Shown: positions 18,931-27,745, numbered from the stretch's first letter. The stretch is 54,103 nt of DNA from Lachnoclostridium sp. MSJ-17 (GCF_018918205.1 NZ_JAHLQB010000014.1:1-54103), one strand, 5' to 3'. Numbers and translations: made by a program. The notes: generated by a model from the sequence alone, not told the origin.

Positions 18931-18949
18931 TTATGCAGTTTCCGCATAA
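18931..18949. promoter_or_regulatory. Dyad TTATGC-N7-GCATAA: candidate LysR operator
   Basis: A perfect 6-bp dyad with a 7-base centre lies about 22 bases from the regulator start codon, with the T-N11-A shape bound by LysR proteins. A second dyad, TTTGCA-N15-TGCAAA (18971-18997), overlaps the -35 of the divergent operon, a plausible activator site. Confidence 0.5.
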
Positions 18950-18988
18950 CATTATTCGAAAAATAATTATTTTGCATTGTCGGGACGG

Positions 18989-19017
18989 TTGTGCAAACAG
19001 AAAATGTCTGCTATAAT
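18989..19017 (+). promoter_or_regulatory. Promoter of the fabF-like operon
   Basis: TTGTGC (18989-18994) and TATAAT (19012-19017) with a 17-base spacer; the weak -35 fits a promoter needing an activator. The leader to the start codon is about 90 bases. Confidence 0.5.
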
Positions 19018-19116
19018 CTTAATATAGCATAACGGCATGCAAAAAGTAAATAGCTATTTTTTGACAACGGGACCGAATTCACCCCGTTGTCCGGTTTGTA
19101 AGGAGTTATGATTGAT

Positions 19117-20343
19117 ATGAAAAAAATTGTGATCACAGGCATGGGCGCCGTAACACCCGTGGGTATCGGCGTCGACGAGTATTGGAAGAATATCACCGAG
19201 GGCAAGTCGGGTATTGACACAATCAAGACCTTCGACCCCTCCGAGCTGGCGGTACAGATCGCGGGCGAGGTCAAGAACTTCAACCCGTCCGATTATCTCG
19301 CCAAGGATTTGATCAGAAAAACCGACCCCTTTATGCAGTACGCTTACGTCGCCGCCGAGGAAGCGATCAAGCAGAGCGGCATAGAGATTGAGCCTGAGAG
19401 AACAGGCATCATTATGGGCACCGCCATGAGCGGCGTAGCGACCACCGCCTTCACGCAGGACGCGCTTTCCGGCGCCTCACACAAGAAGGTAGGTCCCCGC
19501 TTTATCCCGAAGATCCTCGGCAACATCGCCGCGGCTAATATCGCGATCGATTACAACATTCAGGGACCGAGCTTCACAGTGAGCACCGCCTGCTCGTCGG
19601 GCGGCGACGCTATCAACACCGCATGTATGTGCATGCAGGCAGGCAAGGCTGACGTTATGCTCGCAGTCGGAGCCGAGAGCGTGCTCTGCCCCCTCGTTAT
19701 CTACTCCCTCGCGAACGCCAAGGCGCTCTCACGCAGAAATGACGACCCAAAGACCGCGAGCAGACCGTTTGACGTTACCCGCGACGGCTTTGTTATCGGC
19801 GAAGGCGGCGGCGCTCTCGTTCTCGAAACAGAGGAACACGCCCTCGCGAGAGGAGCCAAAATTTACGGCGAGATCAAGGGCTGCGGCAACACCTGCGACG
19901 CTCACCACGTAACCGCACCTCACCCCGAGGGCAGAGGAGCCATCGCGTGCATGAAGCAGGCTCTCGCCGACGCGGAAATCGACGCTTCCGAAATCGGCTA
20001 CGTCAACGCTCACGGCACCGCCACAAACAAGGGCGACACCGTTGAGACAGGCGCTATAAAGAGCGTTTTCGGCGACAAGCTCCCCTATGTCAGCTCCACC
20101 AAGGGCGCGACAGGTCACATGATGGGTGCCGGCGGCATTACAGAGACCATCGCCTGCGTCAAGGCGATTGAGACGGGCGTTATTCCGCCCACTATAAACT
20201 TGAACGAAATCGACCCCGAATGCGAGGGAATCGACTTCGTTCCCAACACCGCAAAGAAAGCCGATATCCGTTACGCGATGTCCAACGCCTTCGGCTTCGG
20301 CGGTCAGAATTCAAGTATTATTGTCGGAAAATACGAGGGATAA
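19117..20343 (+). CDS. Beta-ketoacyl-ACP synthase II-type enzyme (FabF-like)
   Basis: A 408-residue KAS II condensing enzyme. Counted from the chosen ATG, the catalytic Cys159 is in STACSSGGDA, His299 in NAHGTATNKGDT, and the Lys329/His333 block in TKGATGHMMGAGG; the GFGGQNSS ending is typical. AAGGAG lies 11 bases before the ATG at 19117 and only 2 bases before an ATG at 19108, so the later start is preferred. It is first in an operon with an acyl-CoA ligase, a hotdog thioesterase and thioredoxin, under a divergent LysR regulator. That setting suggests a specialized acyl product rather than bulk fatty-acid synthesis, although no acyl carrier protein is nearby. Confidence 0.88.
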   Translation: MKKIVITGMGAVTPVGIGVDEYWKNITEGKSGIDTIKTFDPSELAVQIAGEVKNFNPSDYLAKDLIRKTDPFMQYAYVAAEEAIKQSGIEIEPERTGIIMGTAMSGVATTAFTQDALSGASHKKVGPRFIPKILGNIAAANIAIDYNIQGPSFTVSTACSSGGDAINTACMCMQAGKADVMLAVGAESVLCPLVIYSLANAKALSRRNDDPKTASRPFDVTRDGFVIGEGGGALVLETEEHALARGAKIYGEIKGCGNTCDAHHVTAPHPEGRGAIACMKQALADAEIDASEIGYVNAHGTATNKGDTVETGAIKSVFGDKLPYVSSTKGATGHMMGAGGITETIACVKAIETGVIPPTINLNEIDPECEGIDFVPNTAKKADIRYAMSNAFGFGGQNSSIIVGKYEG

Positions 20344-20380
20344 ACAGCCCCATTCTCCGGCGAAAACTATGGAGGTAATT

Positions 20381-22042
20381 ATGGCTTATACATACGATAT
20401 TTCGATGTTCCGGGAAACCTTTGAGAGCGAGTTCACATGGCTCAACGGCTTTATGCGCAACGTTCGCCGCTTCGGTTACCGTACCGCGGCAATCGACCCC
20501 GCAGGCAAGAGAGAGTGGAATTACGAGCAGCTCAACATTGAAGCGAACCGCTTCGCGAACGCTCTGAAAAATGACGGCGTTAATAAAAGCGACGTGATTT
20601 TCATGCAGCTTTTCAACTCGCCCGAATTTCTATTCACATACATCGCGTCCCAGAAAATCGGCGCGATAAGCAACCCCGCGAACTTCAACTTCTCACCCGG
20701 CGAGACTGCCGAAATCATCAGCCACAACAAGCCGAAGGTTTACCTCTATGACGCGGAAATCGCGCAGACAGCCGTCAGAGCGCTCAAGCTGAGCAAGCAC
20801 AAGCCCGAGGTCGTCATTGCGGTTAATAATTCTGTAAAAGAATTTACCGTTCCCGAGGGTCACATTCTTTACGAGGACTATGTAAAGGACAGCCCTGAAA
20901 CCGATCCGCCCGTTGACTTTGCTCCGCATATTTACGACGAGATCGTGCGCCTGCAGACCTCAGGCACCACAGGCACTCCCAAGGGCGTGCCGCTCAACAA
21001 CATCAACGAGGTGCTTTCCGCTCACGACGTTATCATGCACTTTCCGCTCAACCCCACGGATATCACGATGAATATGACTCCGTGGTTCCACCGCGGCGGT
21101 CTGCATTCCGGTGGCCCCACGCCTACCCTTTACGCAGGCGCGGCTGTCGTGATCATGCGTACCTTCAACCCCAAGGTCACGCTGCGCTATATCGAAAACT
21201 ACAAAATCACCTTCATTACCGGCGTACCGTCTGTTCTTACGCTGCTCGCGACAAAGCAGGAGAAGCATCCCAAGGATATCTCCTCGCTAAAGGGCATCAT
21301 CACCATGGGCAGCCCGCTCGAGAAGGAAGCCTGCATCCGCTTCCAGAACGTTCTCTCGCACAACCTCTTTAACGGCTACGGCACGACCGAAACCTTCTGG
21401 AACACCTTCCTCAGACCCTTCGATTTGCCTGAGATGTCCGGCACAGCCGGCCGCTCCTGCACCGACGACGAGGTTCGCGTCGTTAAGGTTTACGAGGACA
21501 GAAAGGCTGAGCCCGACGACCTTGCCGCGACAGACAACGTTGAGGAAGGCGAGGTCATCATCAAGTGTCCCGCAAAGACAACCTACTGCTATGTTGACAA
21601 CGAGCAGGCTACAAAGGAAAAGTTCTACAAGGGCTGGATGTACACAGGCGATATCGGCACATGGGACGAGAAGCAGTACATCAGCATAGCGGGCAGAAAG
21701 GACGATATGATAATCTCAAAGGGCGAGAACATCTACCCCGCGAGAATCGAGGAGGTCATCAACCTAAACCCGAAGGTTAGCGAGTGCATCGTAACCGGCG
21801 TTCCCGACAGCACCCGCGGCGAGAGTCTTGCGGCTTACGTTATCAAATCGGACGACAGCCTGACCGTCGCCGAGCTGCTCGAGTTCTGCTCACAGTCTCC
21901 GAACCTCTCAAAGTATCAGGTTCCGCGCTACTACCGCTTTGTCACCGAGCTTCCGCACACCGCGACAGGCAAAAAGCAGCACTATCTGATCAAGAAGCAG
22001 GCGCGTGAGGATCTCAAAAACGGTCTCCTGCTCAGAAAGTAA
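20381..22042 (+). CDS. Acyl-CoA/acyl-ACP synthetase (AMP-forming ligase)
   Basis: A 553-residue ANL-superfamily ligase that activates a carboxylic acid through an acyl-adenylate. The P-loop TSGTTGTPKG is at 193-202, GYGTTE at 332-337, YTGD at 421-424, GRKDD at 438-442, KGENIYP at 447-453 and the C-terminal catalytic Lys531 in TATGKK. All core residues are present. The ATG at 20381 has GGAGG 5 bases upstream; the longer upstream extension overlaps the fabF-like gene. Its substrate cannot be read from sequence. Position next to a ketoacyl synthase and a thioesterase suggests it feeds or recycles an acyl chain. Confidence 0.85.
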   Translation: MAYTYDISMFRETFESEFTWLNGFMRNVRRFGYRTAAIDPAGKREWNYEQLNIEANRFANALKNDGVNKSDVIFMQLFNSPEFLFTYIASQKIGAISNPANFNFSPGETAEIISHNKPKVYLYDAEIAQTAVRALKLSKHKPEVVIAVNNSVKEFTVPEGHILYEDYVKDSPETDPPVDFAPHIYDEIVRLQTSGTTGTPKGVPLNNINEVLSAHDVIMHFPLNPTDITMNMTPWFHRGGLHSGGPTPTLYAGAAVVIMRTFNPKVTLRYIENYKITFITGVPSVLTLLATKQEKHPKDISSLKGIITMGSPLEKEACIRFQNVLSHNLFNGYGTTETFWNTFLRPFDLPEMSGTAGRSCTDDEVRVVKVYEDRKAEPDDLAATDNVEEGEVIIKCPAKTTYCYVDNEQATKEKFYKGWMYTGDIGTWDEKQYISIAGRKDDMIISKGENIYPARIEEVINLNPKVSECIVTGVPDSTRGESLAAYVIKSDDSLTVAELLEFCSQSPNLSKYQVPRYYRFVTELPHTATGKKQHYLIKKQAREDLKNGLLLRK

Positions 22043-22051
22043 GGCGCCGGC

Positions 22052-22465
22052 ATGAGTTTTATTTATACAAGAAAAGCGAACTACTACGAAACCGACATGA
22101 TGGGCATCGTCCACCACTCCAACCATATCCGCTACTTTGAGGAAGCGAGGATCGCGTTTATGCACAGCATAGGCTGCGACGTGATGCAGATGGAGCGCGA
22201 CGGGATCATCATTCCGAATGTGGACGCCTACGCGCGCTACTATATTCCCGTGCGGTTCAGCGAGGAAATAGACATCGAAATCCGTCTGAGCTACTTCAAC
22301 GGAACCAAGATGGAGTACACCTACACCGCTAAAAACAAAAACGGCGAAACCGCCGCTGAAGGACATACCATGCACTGCTTTGTCCGCGGCAATTTCAAGC
22401 CGATGTCACTGCGCCGCGCATACCCGGAGTACTACAGGAAGCTGTCGGAGGCAGTTGAAAAATAA
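22052..22465 (+). CDS. Hotdog-fold acyl-CoA thioesterase (YbgC/FadM type)
   Basis: A 137-residue single-domain hotdog protein. The active-site region YYETDMMGIVHHSNHIRYF keeps the family pattern YxDTDxxGVVxxxxYxxxxExAR, with Asp15 as the catalytic acid. It should hydrolyse acyl-CoA or acyl-ACP thioesters. It starts 9 bases after the ligase stop, so it is co-transcribed and probably releases or edits the same acyl intermediates. Confidence 0.82.
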   Translation: MSFIYTRKANYYETDMMGIVHHSNHIRYFEEARIAFMHSIGCDVMQMERDGIIIPNVDAYARYYIPVRFSEEIDIEIRLSYFNGTKMEYTYTAKNKNGETAAEGHTMHCFVRGNFKPMSLRRAYPEYYRKLSEAVEK

Positions 22466-22478
22466 CAGGAGTTTTGAA

Positions 22479-22787
22479 ATGGAAAAATTGTATGAGGAGG
22501 ATTTTGAGGAACGAGTTCTCAGCGCGGAGCACCCTGTCGTAGTTGATTTCTACGCCGACTGGTGCGGTCCGTGCCACATGCTCTCGCCGATTCTTGAAGA
22601 ACTCGAGAGCAAGAACGACGACTTTGAATTCTTCAAGGTAAACGTGGATGAGTGTCACGACCTCGCGGTGAAATACAATGTATTTTCTATACCGACGGTT
22701 GTGATTTTCAAGGGCGGCAGAGCGGTTGTCCAGTCAATCGGTCTCAAGTCCGAGGAAGAAATGCAAAAGATACTAAACGGTATATAA
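22479..22787 (+). CDS. Thioredoxin
   Basis: A 102-residue thioredoxin with the WCGPC active site at 28-32 and the cis-proline at 72 (SIPTVV). It has the normal size, no signal peptide and is cytosolic. The ATG at 22479 has AGGAG 8 bases upstream; an earlier ATG inside the thioesterase gene is out of place. It is the last gene of the operon, and a terminator follows at once. It may keep the condensing enzyme's cysteine reduced, though a general role is equally possible. Confidence 0.9.
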   Translation: MEKLYEEDFEERVLSAEHPVVVDFYADWCGPCHMLSPILEELESKNDDFEFFKVNVDECHDLAVKYNVFSIPTVVIFKGGRAVVQSIGLKSEEEMQKILNGI

Positions 22788-22792
22788 CAGAA

Positions 22793-22822
22793 AAAAATCG
22801 GCTTTCAGGAGCCGATTTTTTA
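22793..22822. terminator. Bidirectional terminator
   Basis: AAATCGGCT and AGCCGATTT flank a 6-base loop, with A-runs on one side and T-runs on the other. It ends both the thioredoxin operon and the convergent CBS-domain gene. Confidence 0.85.
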
Positions 22823-23215
22823 TTTATTAATAAAATATTTGATTATGTCCTGTCTGGTGACAATTCCGATGAAGGTGCCCCAGTCGTCAACCACGGGCAC
22901 AAAGTTTTGGTTCTCAGCGCGCTCAAAGAGCGTATCCATGCTGACGTCTACCCTCACGGCGGGATTAAAGTCGGGACGGATAATATCGCGGATAAAGTGC
23001 TTGCCTTCTGTGAGAACCGAGTGTTCACGCCTGTCGAGAATATAGTAGAGAAAATCGCCCTCGCTGACTGTTCCGACGTATTTCCCGCTCTCGGAGATCA
23101 CCGGGATCGCGGTGTAGCTGTGCGCGCGCATCTTCTCCATACCCTGTCGCAGGGTGTTGTCGTCGTAGATGTATTTTACGGTTTCCTTTGGCTTGAGAAG
23201 CATTAAGACATTCAT
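22820..23215 (-). CDS. Tandem CBS-domain protein
   Basis: A 131-residue protein made almost entirely of two CBS motifs (about residues 8-60 and 72-128: AIPVISESGKYVGTVSEGDFLY and FVPVVDDWGTFIGIVTRQDI). CBS pairs bind adenosine nucleotides and act as regulatory modules. The ATG at 23215 has AGAGG 5 bases upstream; a longer in-frame ORF runs through the upstream gene and is rejected. It is two bases after the small membrane protein gene, so they are probably one transcript. Confidence 0.8.
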   Translation of the reverse strand: MNVLMLLKPKETVKYIYDDNTLRQGMEKMRAHSYTAIPVISESGKYVGTVSEGDFLYYILDRREHSVLTEGKHFIRDIIRPDFNPAVRVDVSMDTLFERAENQNFVPVVDDWGTFIGIVTRQDIIKYFINK

Positions 23216-23217
23216 GA

Positions 23218-23670
23218 TTACCTCTTTTTGAAAAACTGAGAAAACAGATAGAGCTCTCCGATGAGATATACGATCCCGGCTGTCATAAGCAGGGTCTTGA
23301 CCTGGACTATGCCGCTGAAAATCACTGTTACCGCCGTTACTATTACGATCGCGAGAGCGAGTCCCTTGCTGCCCGTTTTGAAAAACAGCAGCCACAGCAG
23401 AACATACACAACAAGCAGCGAGCCTGCGGTAATAAGCCAGAACCGCTCCATAAGCGCCTTCGGCTCGGGAAAGCCGCGCTCGAGCACGCCTATGTTGAAC
23501 GCCAGCAGGAACGCGCTGAAAAATCTGCCCGTGCGTGCGATATAAACCATTGCGCGGTTTGAGTAGTCCGCCGTACTTACCTTATGCGTGCGGGCATAGA
23601 CAATATGCGGAGCGACAAGAACCGCCGCAAAAAGCAGTCCCCAAAGATTGACCACATCAAAAAAGCTCAT
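23218..23670 (-). CDS. Small integral membrane protein, unknown
   Basis: A 150-residue membrane protein with about five hydrophobic helices and a short basic tail (FFKKR). I do not recognise the family. The ATG at 23670 has AGGTGA 5-8 bases upstream; a GTG at 23679 is an alternative. It shares a transcript with the CBS-domain protein, so a CBS-regulated membrane function is possible but speculative. Confidence 0.65.
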   Translation of the reverse strand: MSFFDVVNLWGLLFAAVLVAPHIVYARTHKVSTADYSNRAMVYIARTGRFFSAFLLAFNIGVLERGFPEPKALMERFWLITAGSLLVVYVLLWLLFFKTGSKGLALAIVIVTAVTVIFSGIVQVKTLLMTAGIVYLIGELYLFSQFFKKR

Positions 23671-23693
23671 TGAGTTCACCTAACCTTAGCCCT

Positions 23694-23722
23694 ATTGTAT
23701 CATACATTATAAAATAATACAA
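23694..23722 (-). promoter_or_regulatory. Promoter of the membrane protein/CBS operon
   Basis: On the minus strand, TTGTAT (23717-23722) and TACAAT (23694-23699) with a 17-base spacer, about 25 bases upstream of the start codon. Confidence 0.5.
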
Positions 23723-23772
23723 GTATATGATACGATTGTATAGAAAATTTCCAAATGGTTACAAGATTGTTG

Positions 23773-23801
23773 TTGCAATTCGGAGCTAAAAATTGTAATA
23801 T
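23773..23801 (+). promoter_or_regulatory. Promoter of the flippase-like gene
   Basis: TTGCAA (23773-23778) and TAATAT (23796-23801) with a 17-base spacer, about 35 bases before the TTG start. Confidence 0.45.
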
Positions 23802-23834
23802 TATTAGTATACAAAGCATTTAGGAGAGATTGTC

Positions 23835-24998
23835 TTGTCCGACATTCCCAAGAAAAAGAAACGCTTCAAAATCAGCGGCACACTGATTTTCAACGTCGCG
23901 GTCGTCGTCATTTCGATCTGGCTGATAATCAACTTCGTCTGCACCGAGAACGGTCTGATAGATTTGCTCAAGCGTCCAGACAGCTTCAAGTGGGGCTGGG
24001 TGATCGTGGGGCTTGTTGTTTTTGACTGCAACATGATTATTGACGGCATTGTCACACAGATTTATCTGCGCGCGGAGTATCCGCAGTTCCGCTTTCTCGA
24101 TTCTCTTAAAACCGCGTTTATCGGCGTGTTCTTCGGCGCCGTGACGCCCTCAAACACAGGCGGTCAGCCCATGCAGCTGTACTTCCTCTCGCAGAAAAAC
24201 ATCCGCATAGGCTACGGCTCGGCGTGTCTGACGCAGAAATTCATCGTCTATCAGCTCGTCACGACCTCGTTCAGCATATTCGCGGTCATCGTGCGGTTCG
24301 GATACTTCCAGACCGCCTTCACCAACTTCTGGTCGTCCGCGTTCATCATAGTCGGCTTTGTCGTGCAGCTCGCGGTCACGGCGATGTTCCTTATCGTCTG
24401 CTTCGCCGAGAGCTTCACAAAGAAAATCATCCGGCTTGTCTATAAAATCATGAAGGCGCTGCCCTTTGTCAAGGATCCGCTGAAAAAGGTGCGCAGCCTG
24501 ACCCGCGAATTCAAGATGTTCCACACCGCGAACCGCATGCTGATGAGAAACAAAAAACGCCTGCTGATCATATTCCTGCTGGTGTTCATTCAAATCATCT
24601 GCATTATGTCGGTGCCGTATTTCATCTATATCGCCTTCGATATGCCGAATATCGCCGTTGAACACCACATGCCCGTCGCTAGCCTGTTTGACTTTTTGTG
24701 TATTCAGAGCTTTGTGCTCTTTACGTCAAACCTCGTGCCGCTTCCCGGCGCGTCCGGCGGCGCAGAGCTCGCGTTTTCAATGTACTTCGGCGCGTATTTT
24801 GTGCTCGGCGGCGTGAACAAGATAAAGCCCGCTATTCTTTTATGGCGCTTCATCACCTACTACGGCGCTATGCTGCTTACAGCTCCCTTCTCGTACTACA
24901 CAAAGGGAAAGAAAAAGACCTCCGAAATCAACAAATCAGTGCTCAGCGATATCGCCGCCGAAGCGGAAGCGGCGAGTATAGAGGACGACGATGTATAA
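23835..24998 (+). CDS. Flippase-like membrane protein (LPG synthase TM region family)
   Basis: A 387-residue protein with about eight membrane helices, of the family of lysylphosphatidylglycerol synthase transmembrane regions and YbhN-like proteins (MprF flippase domain without the synthase). The loops FFGAVTPSNTGGQPMQLYFL and LVPLPGASGGAELAF carry the typical Gly/Pro motifs. It is expected to move a lipid or lipid-linked molecule. The start is TTG at 23835 with AGGAGA 7 bases upstream. It overlaps the following DUF2974 gene by 8 bases, so the two are coupled. Confidence 0.8.
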   Translation: MSDIPKKKKRFKISGTLIFNVAVVVISIWLIINFVCTENGLIDLLKRPDSFKWGWVIVGLVVFDCNMIIDGIVTQIYLRAEYPQFRFLDSLKTAFIGVFFGAVTPSNTGGQPMQLYFLSQKNIRIGYGSACLTQKFIVYQLVTTSFSIFAVIVRFGYFQTAFTNFWSSAFIIVGFVVQLAVTAMFLIVCFAESFTKKIIRLVYKIMKALPFVKDPLKKVRSLTREFKMFHTANRMLMRNKKRLLIIFLLVFIQIICIMSVPYFIYIAFDMPNIAVEHHMPVASLFDFLCIQSFVLFTSNLVPLPGASGGAELAFSMYFGAYFVLGGVNKIKPAILLWRFITYYGAMLLTAPFSYYTKGKKKTSEINKSVLSDIAAEAEAASIEDDDV

Positions 24999-26130
24999 TA
25001 TTTTTGACTATCTCGAATGGCGCGGCGACCTGACATTTGAACAGACAGGAATCTGCGACGCTGACGCGGTTATCCTCTCGCGCCTTTCGTATCTGCCGTT
25101 TGACGGCGCTGTCAGCGAAAAGTTTGATACCTTCACCACGGTCAGTCAGGCGGCTGACCGTGTATTTTCAGGCGGCAATCCCGCCTTTCTCTGGGACGGA
25201 GACGACAGGCTGCTCAGCGCTCTCGCAGAGAGCGGGCGTTACCGAGACCTCAAACTCTGCGGCTACGTTAATGATGTGGACGACGAGCGGCAGATGCAGT
25301 TTTCGGCGATGGTGATCGAAATCGGCAACGGTCTGCGCTTCATATCCTTCCGCGGCACCGACAACACGCTCGTCGGCTGGCAGGAGGACTTCAATATGTT
25401 CTTCACCTTCCCTGTCGAATCTCAGATCGAGGCTCAGAGGTATTTTGAGCGGGTAACGGAACGCTTTGACGGAAAATTCTGTCTGGGCGGTCACTCAAAG
25501 GGCGGCAATCTTGCGGTATACGTCTCGGCGTTTTCATCTCAGGCGGTTCAGGACAGAATAACGGCGATTTACAGCATGGACGGTCCCGGGTTTGAGCTTG
25601 AACACCTTGAAGGCAGCGGCTTTGACAGGATCGCGGGCAAAATCCGCACCTACGTTCCGCAGTCGTCGATTTTCGGAATGCTCTTTGAGCACGAGGAAAG
25701 CTACACCGTAATCAAGAGCAATCAGAAGGGATTTTTACAGCACGACGTGTACTCGTGGGAAATAAAGCGCGACAGCCTTGTCGAGCTCAGCCGAAGAAAC
25801 GGAACCAGCGCGTTTTTTGACCACACTCTGACTCAGTTCGCCGCGAAAATGACGCCTCAGGAACGCCGCGGCTTCACCGAAGCTATATTCAATATTATGA
25901 AAAGCACAGAGGAATATACCTTTGACGACATGGCGGACAAGCTGGTTAAGGATATTCCGATCATGCTGAAAACCTTCACGAAGCTCGACTCAGAGACGCG
26001 CTCGATGATCGGCGCAAGACTGCTGAGCTTTCTGAAAACCGCGGGCGGAAATATCACCGACATCAATCCGCTGACAAAGGAAAACCGTCAAATCCGCAGA
26101 GAACAAAGGACAGATAAAAGCAAGAAATAA
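24991..26130 (+). CDS. DUF2974-type serine hydrolase-like protein
   Basis: A 379-residue protein with an alpha/beta-hydrolase core. The nucleophile elbow GHSKGG is at 167-172 (Ser169), and the preceding FRGTD at 120-124 is typical of DUF2974/lipase-class-3-like proteins. There is no signal peptide, so it is likely cytosolic. A long C-terminal segment (about 270-379) is helical and lacks a known domain. It overlaps the flippase-like gene, so a coupled role in lipid handling is suggested. The substrate is unknown. Confidence 0.75.
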   Translation: MYNIFDYLEWRGDLTFEQTGICDADAVILSRLSYLPFDGAVSEKFDTFTTVSQAADRVFSGGNPAFLWDGDDRLLSALAESGRYRDLKLCGYVNDVDDERQMQFSAMVIEIGNGLRFISFRGTDNTLVGWQEDFNMFFTFPVESQIEAQRYFERVTERFDGKFCLGGHSKGGNLAVYVSAFSSQAVQDRITAIYSMDGPGFELEHLEGSGFDRIAGKIRTYVPQSSIFGMLFEHEESYTVIKSNQKGFLQHDVYSWEIKRDSLVELSRRNGTSAFFDHTLTQFAAKMTPQERRGFTEAIFNIMKSTEEYTFDDMADKLVKDIPIMLKTFTKLDSETRSMIGARLLSFLKTAGGNITDINPLTKENRQIRREQRTDKSKK

Positions 26131-26134
26131 CTCA

Positions 26135-26168
26135 GGGACAGCACACACGCTGTCCCTTTTAGTTTTTT
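26135..26168 (+). terminator. Terminator of the flippase/hydrolase operon
   Basis: GGGACAGC-ACACAC-GCTGTCCC followed by TTTTAGTTTTTT. It also lies just past the end of the convergent xth gene. Confidence 0.9.
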
Positions 26169-26169
26169 A

Positions 26170-26928
26170 TTATAAATCAATTACGAGTTCAACCGGGCAA
26201 TGGTCGGAGCCGAATATCTCGGTGTGGATATCAGCGCTGACGAGCTTGTCGTTGAGAGATTCAGATGTAATAAAATAATCTATGCGCCAGCCCGCGTTCT
26301 TCTCGCGAGCCTTGAAGCGGTACGACCACCACGAGTAAATTCCTTCCTTGTCGGGGTTGAAATAGCGGTATGTATCCGTAAAACCGCTGCCCAGAAGCAC
26401 GGTCATCTTTTCGCGCTCCTCGTCGGTAAAGCCGGCGTTTTTGCGGTTTGTCTTTGGATTTTTGAGGTCGATTTCCTTATGCGCGACGTTGAGGTCGCCG
26501 CAGAGAATCACGGGCTTTGTCTTTTCGAGCTCCTTTAAATATGCGAGAAAAGCGTCCTCCCACTCCATGCGGTAGTCAAGGCGGCGAAGCTCGTTCTGAG
26601 AATTCGGAGTGTAGCAGGTAACGGCGAAAAAGTCCGCGAATTCGGCGGTAATCACCCTGCCCTCATGGTCGTGCTCCTCGATTCCGATGCCGTAACGAAC
26701 CGAAAGCGGCTCCTCCTTTGTGAACATTGCCGTGCCCGAATAGCCCTTCTTTTCGGCATAGTTCCAGTAACAGTGATAGCCCTCGGGCGCGAAATCGATC
26801 TGACCCTCCTGCAGCTTTGTTTCCTGCAGACAGAAAATATCCGCGTCAATCTCCTTAAAATAGTCCTCAAAGCCCTTTGTCACACAGGCGCGAAGTCCGT
26901 TTACGTTCCATGAAATCAGTTTTTTCAT
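26170..26928 (-). CDS. xth: Exodeoxyribonuclease III / AP endonuclease
   Basis: A 252-residue exonuclease III-family enzyme of base-excision repair. WNVNGLRA, the metal-binding Glu in [34 protein letters not shown] and the catalytic SDHCPV are all present. The ATG at 26928 has GAGG 8 bases upstream; a longer in-frame extension lacks family similarity. It is convergent with the hydrolase gene. Confidence 0.93.
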   Translation of the reverse strand: MKKLISWNVNGLRACVTKGFEDYFKEIDADIFCLQETKLQEGQIDFAPEGYHCYWNYAEKKGYSGTAMFTKEEPLSVRYGIGIEEHDHEGRVITAEFADFFAVTCYTPNSQNELRRLDYRMEWEDAFLAYLKELEKTKPVILCGDLNVAHKEIDLKNPKTNRKNAGFTDEEREKMTVLLGSGFTDTYRYFNPDKEGIYSWWSYRFKAREKNAGWRIDYFITSESLNDKLVSADIHTEIFGSDHCPVELVIDL

Positions 26929-27014
26929 AACCTTATCCTCCCTGTCTGCTATAAGTATACCGCAAATCAGAATTTTTCGCAAGCTGTCCGAATACTTTTT
27001 ATTGAGGTGGTTAT

Positions 27015-27713
27015 GTGTTTGATATTATCGCGATGCTCGGTCAGTACGTATGCTTTTTTATTTTACATGTCTGCGGCGGCGGCTCGTTTCCCAAACCGCT
27101 CAGTGAAAAACAGGAACGCGAATACCTTCAAAAAATGCACGGCGGCGACATCAACGCGCGCAACAAGCTCGTTGAACACAATCTGCGGCTTGTTGCGCAC
27201 ATTATAAAAAAATACTACGGCGTTCAGACGGAGCAGGACGATTTGGTGTCAATCGGCACGATAGGGCTGATAAAGGCGATAGACACCTTCAAGCCCGATA
27301 AAAACATACGCCTGAGCTCATACGCGAGCAGATGTATTGAGAACGAGATACTGATGCACTTCCGCAGCGCGAAAAAGACCGCACAGGACATATCGCTCAA
27401 CGAGACTATCGACACCGACAAGGACGGTAATCCGCTGACGCTGATGGATATTATGGCGGTCGACGACAACATTCTCGACGAGCTTGACAAAAAGCTCAAC
27501 AGCCGCAAGCTCGGGCAGTTTATCCGCGAGGAGCTTACCGGGCGTGAACGGCAGATCATAATCATGCGCTACGGACTCGGCGGCAGGGAACCTATGACTC
27601 AGAAAAAGGTCGCCGCGGTGATGAATATCTCGCGCTCATACGTCAGCAGAATCGAGACAAAGGCGCTCAAAAAGCTGAAAAAGCGATACGACACCAGCTC
27701 GAATCTAAAATAA
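27015..27713 (+). CDS. sigK: Sporulation sigma factor SigK (pro-form), uninterrupted
   Basis: A 232-residue RNA polymerase sigma factor of the late mother-cell type. After a hydrophobic pro-sequence (about residues 1-25) come [28 protein letters not shown] (region 2), [12 protein letters not shown], and a region 4 helix-turn-helix [17 protein letters not shown], all closely matching SigK. The start is GTG at 27015 with GAGGTGG upstream. The pro-sequence would require cleavage for activity. No skin-type element interrupts the gene. Confidence 0.9.
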   Translation: MFDIIAMLGQYVCFFILHVCGGGSFPKPLSEKQEREYLQKMHGGDINARNKLVEHNLRLVAHIIKKYYGVQTEQDDLVSIGTIGLIKAIDTFKPDKNIRLSSYASRCIENEILMHFRSAKKTAQDISLNETIDTDKDGNPLTLMDIMAVDDNILDELDKKLNSRKLGQFIREELTGRERQIIIMRYGLGGREPMTQKKVAAVMNISRSYVSRIETKALKKLKKRYDTSSNLK

Positions 27714-27717
27714 TAAG

Positions 27718-27745
27718 GGCAGCCGTGGCTACCCTATACTTTTAA
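27718..27745. terminator. Weak hairpin between sigK and rnmV
   Basis: GGGCAGCC and GGCTACCC flank two bases, with one mismatch, then TATACTTTT. It lies between two convergent genes and may stop both. Confidence 0.45.
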
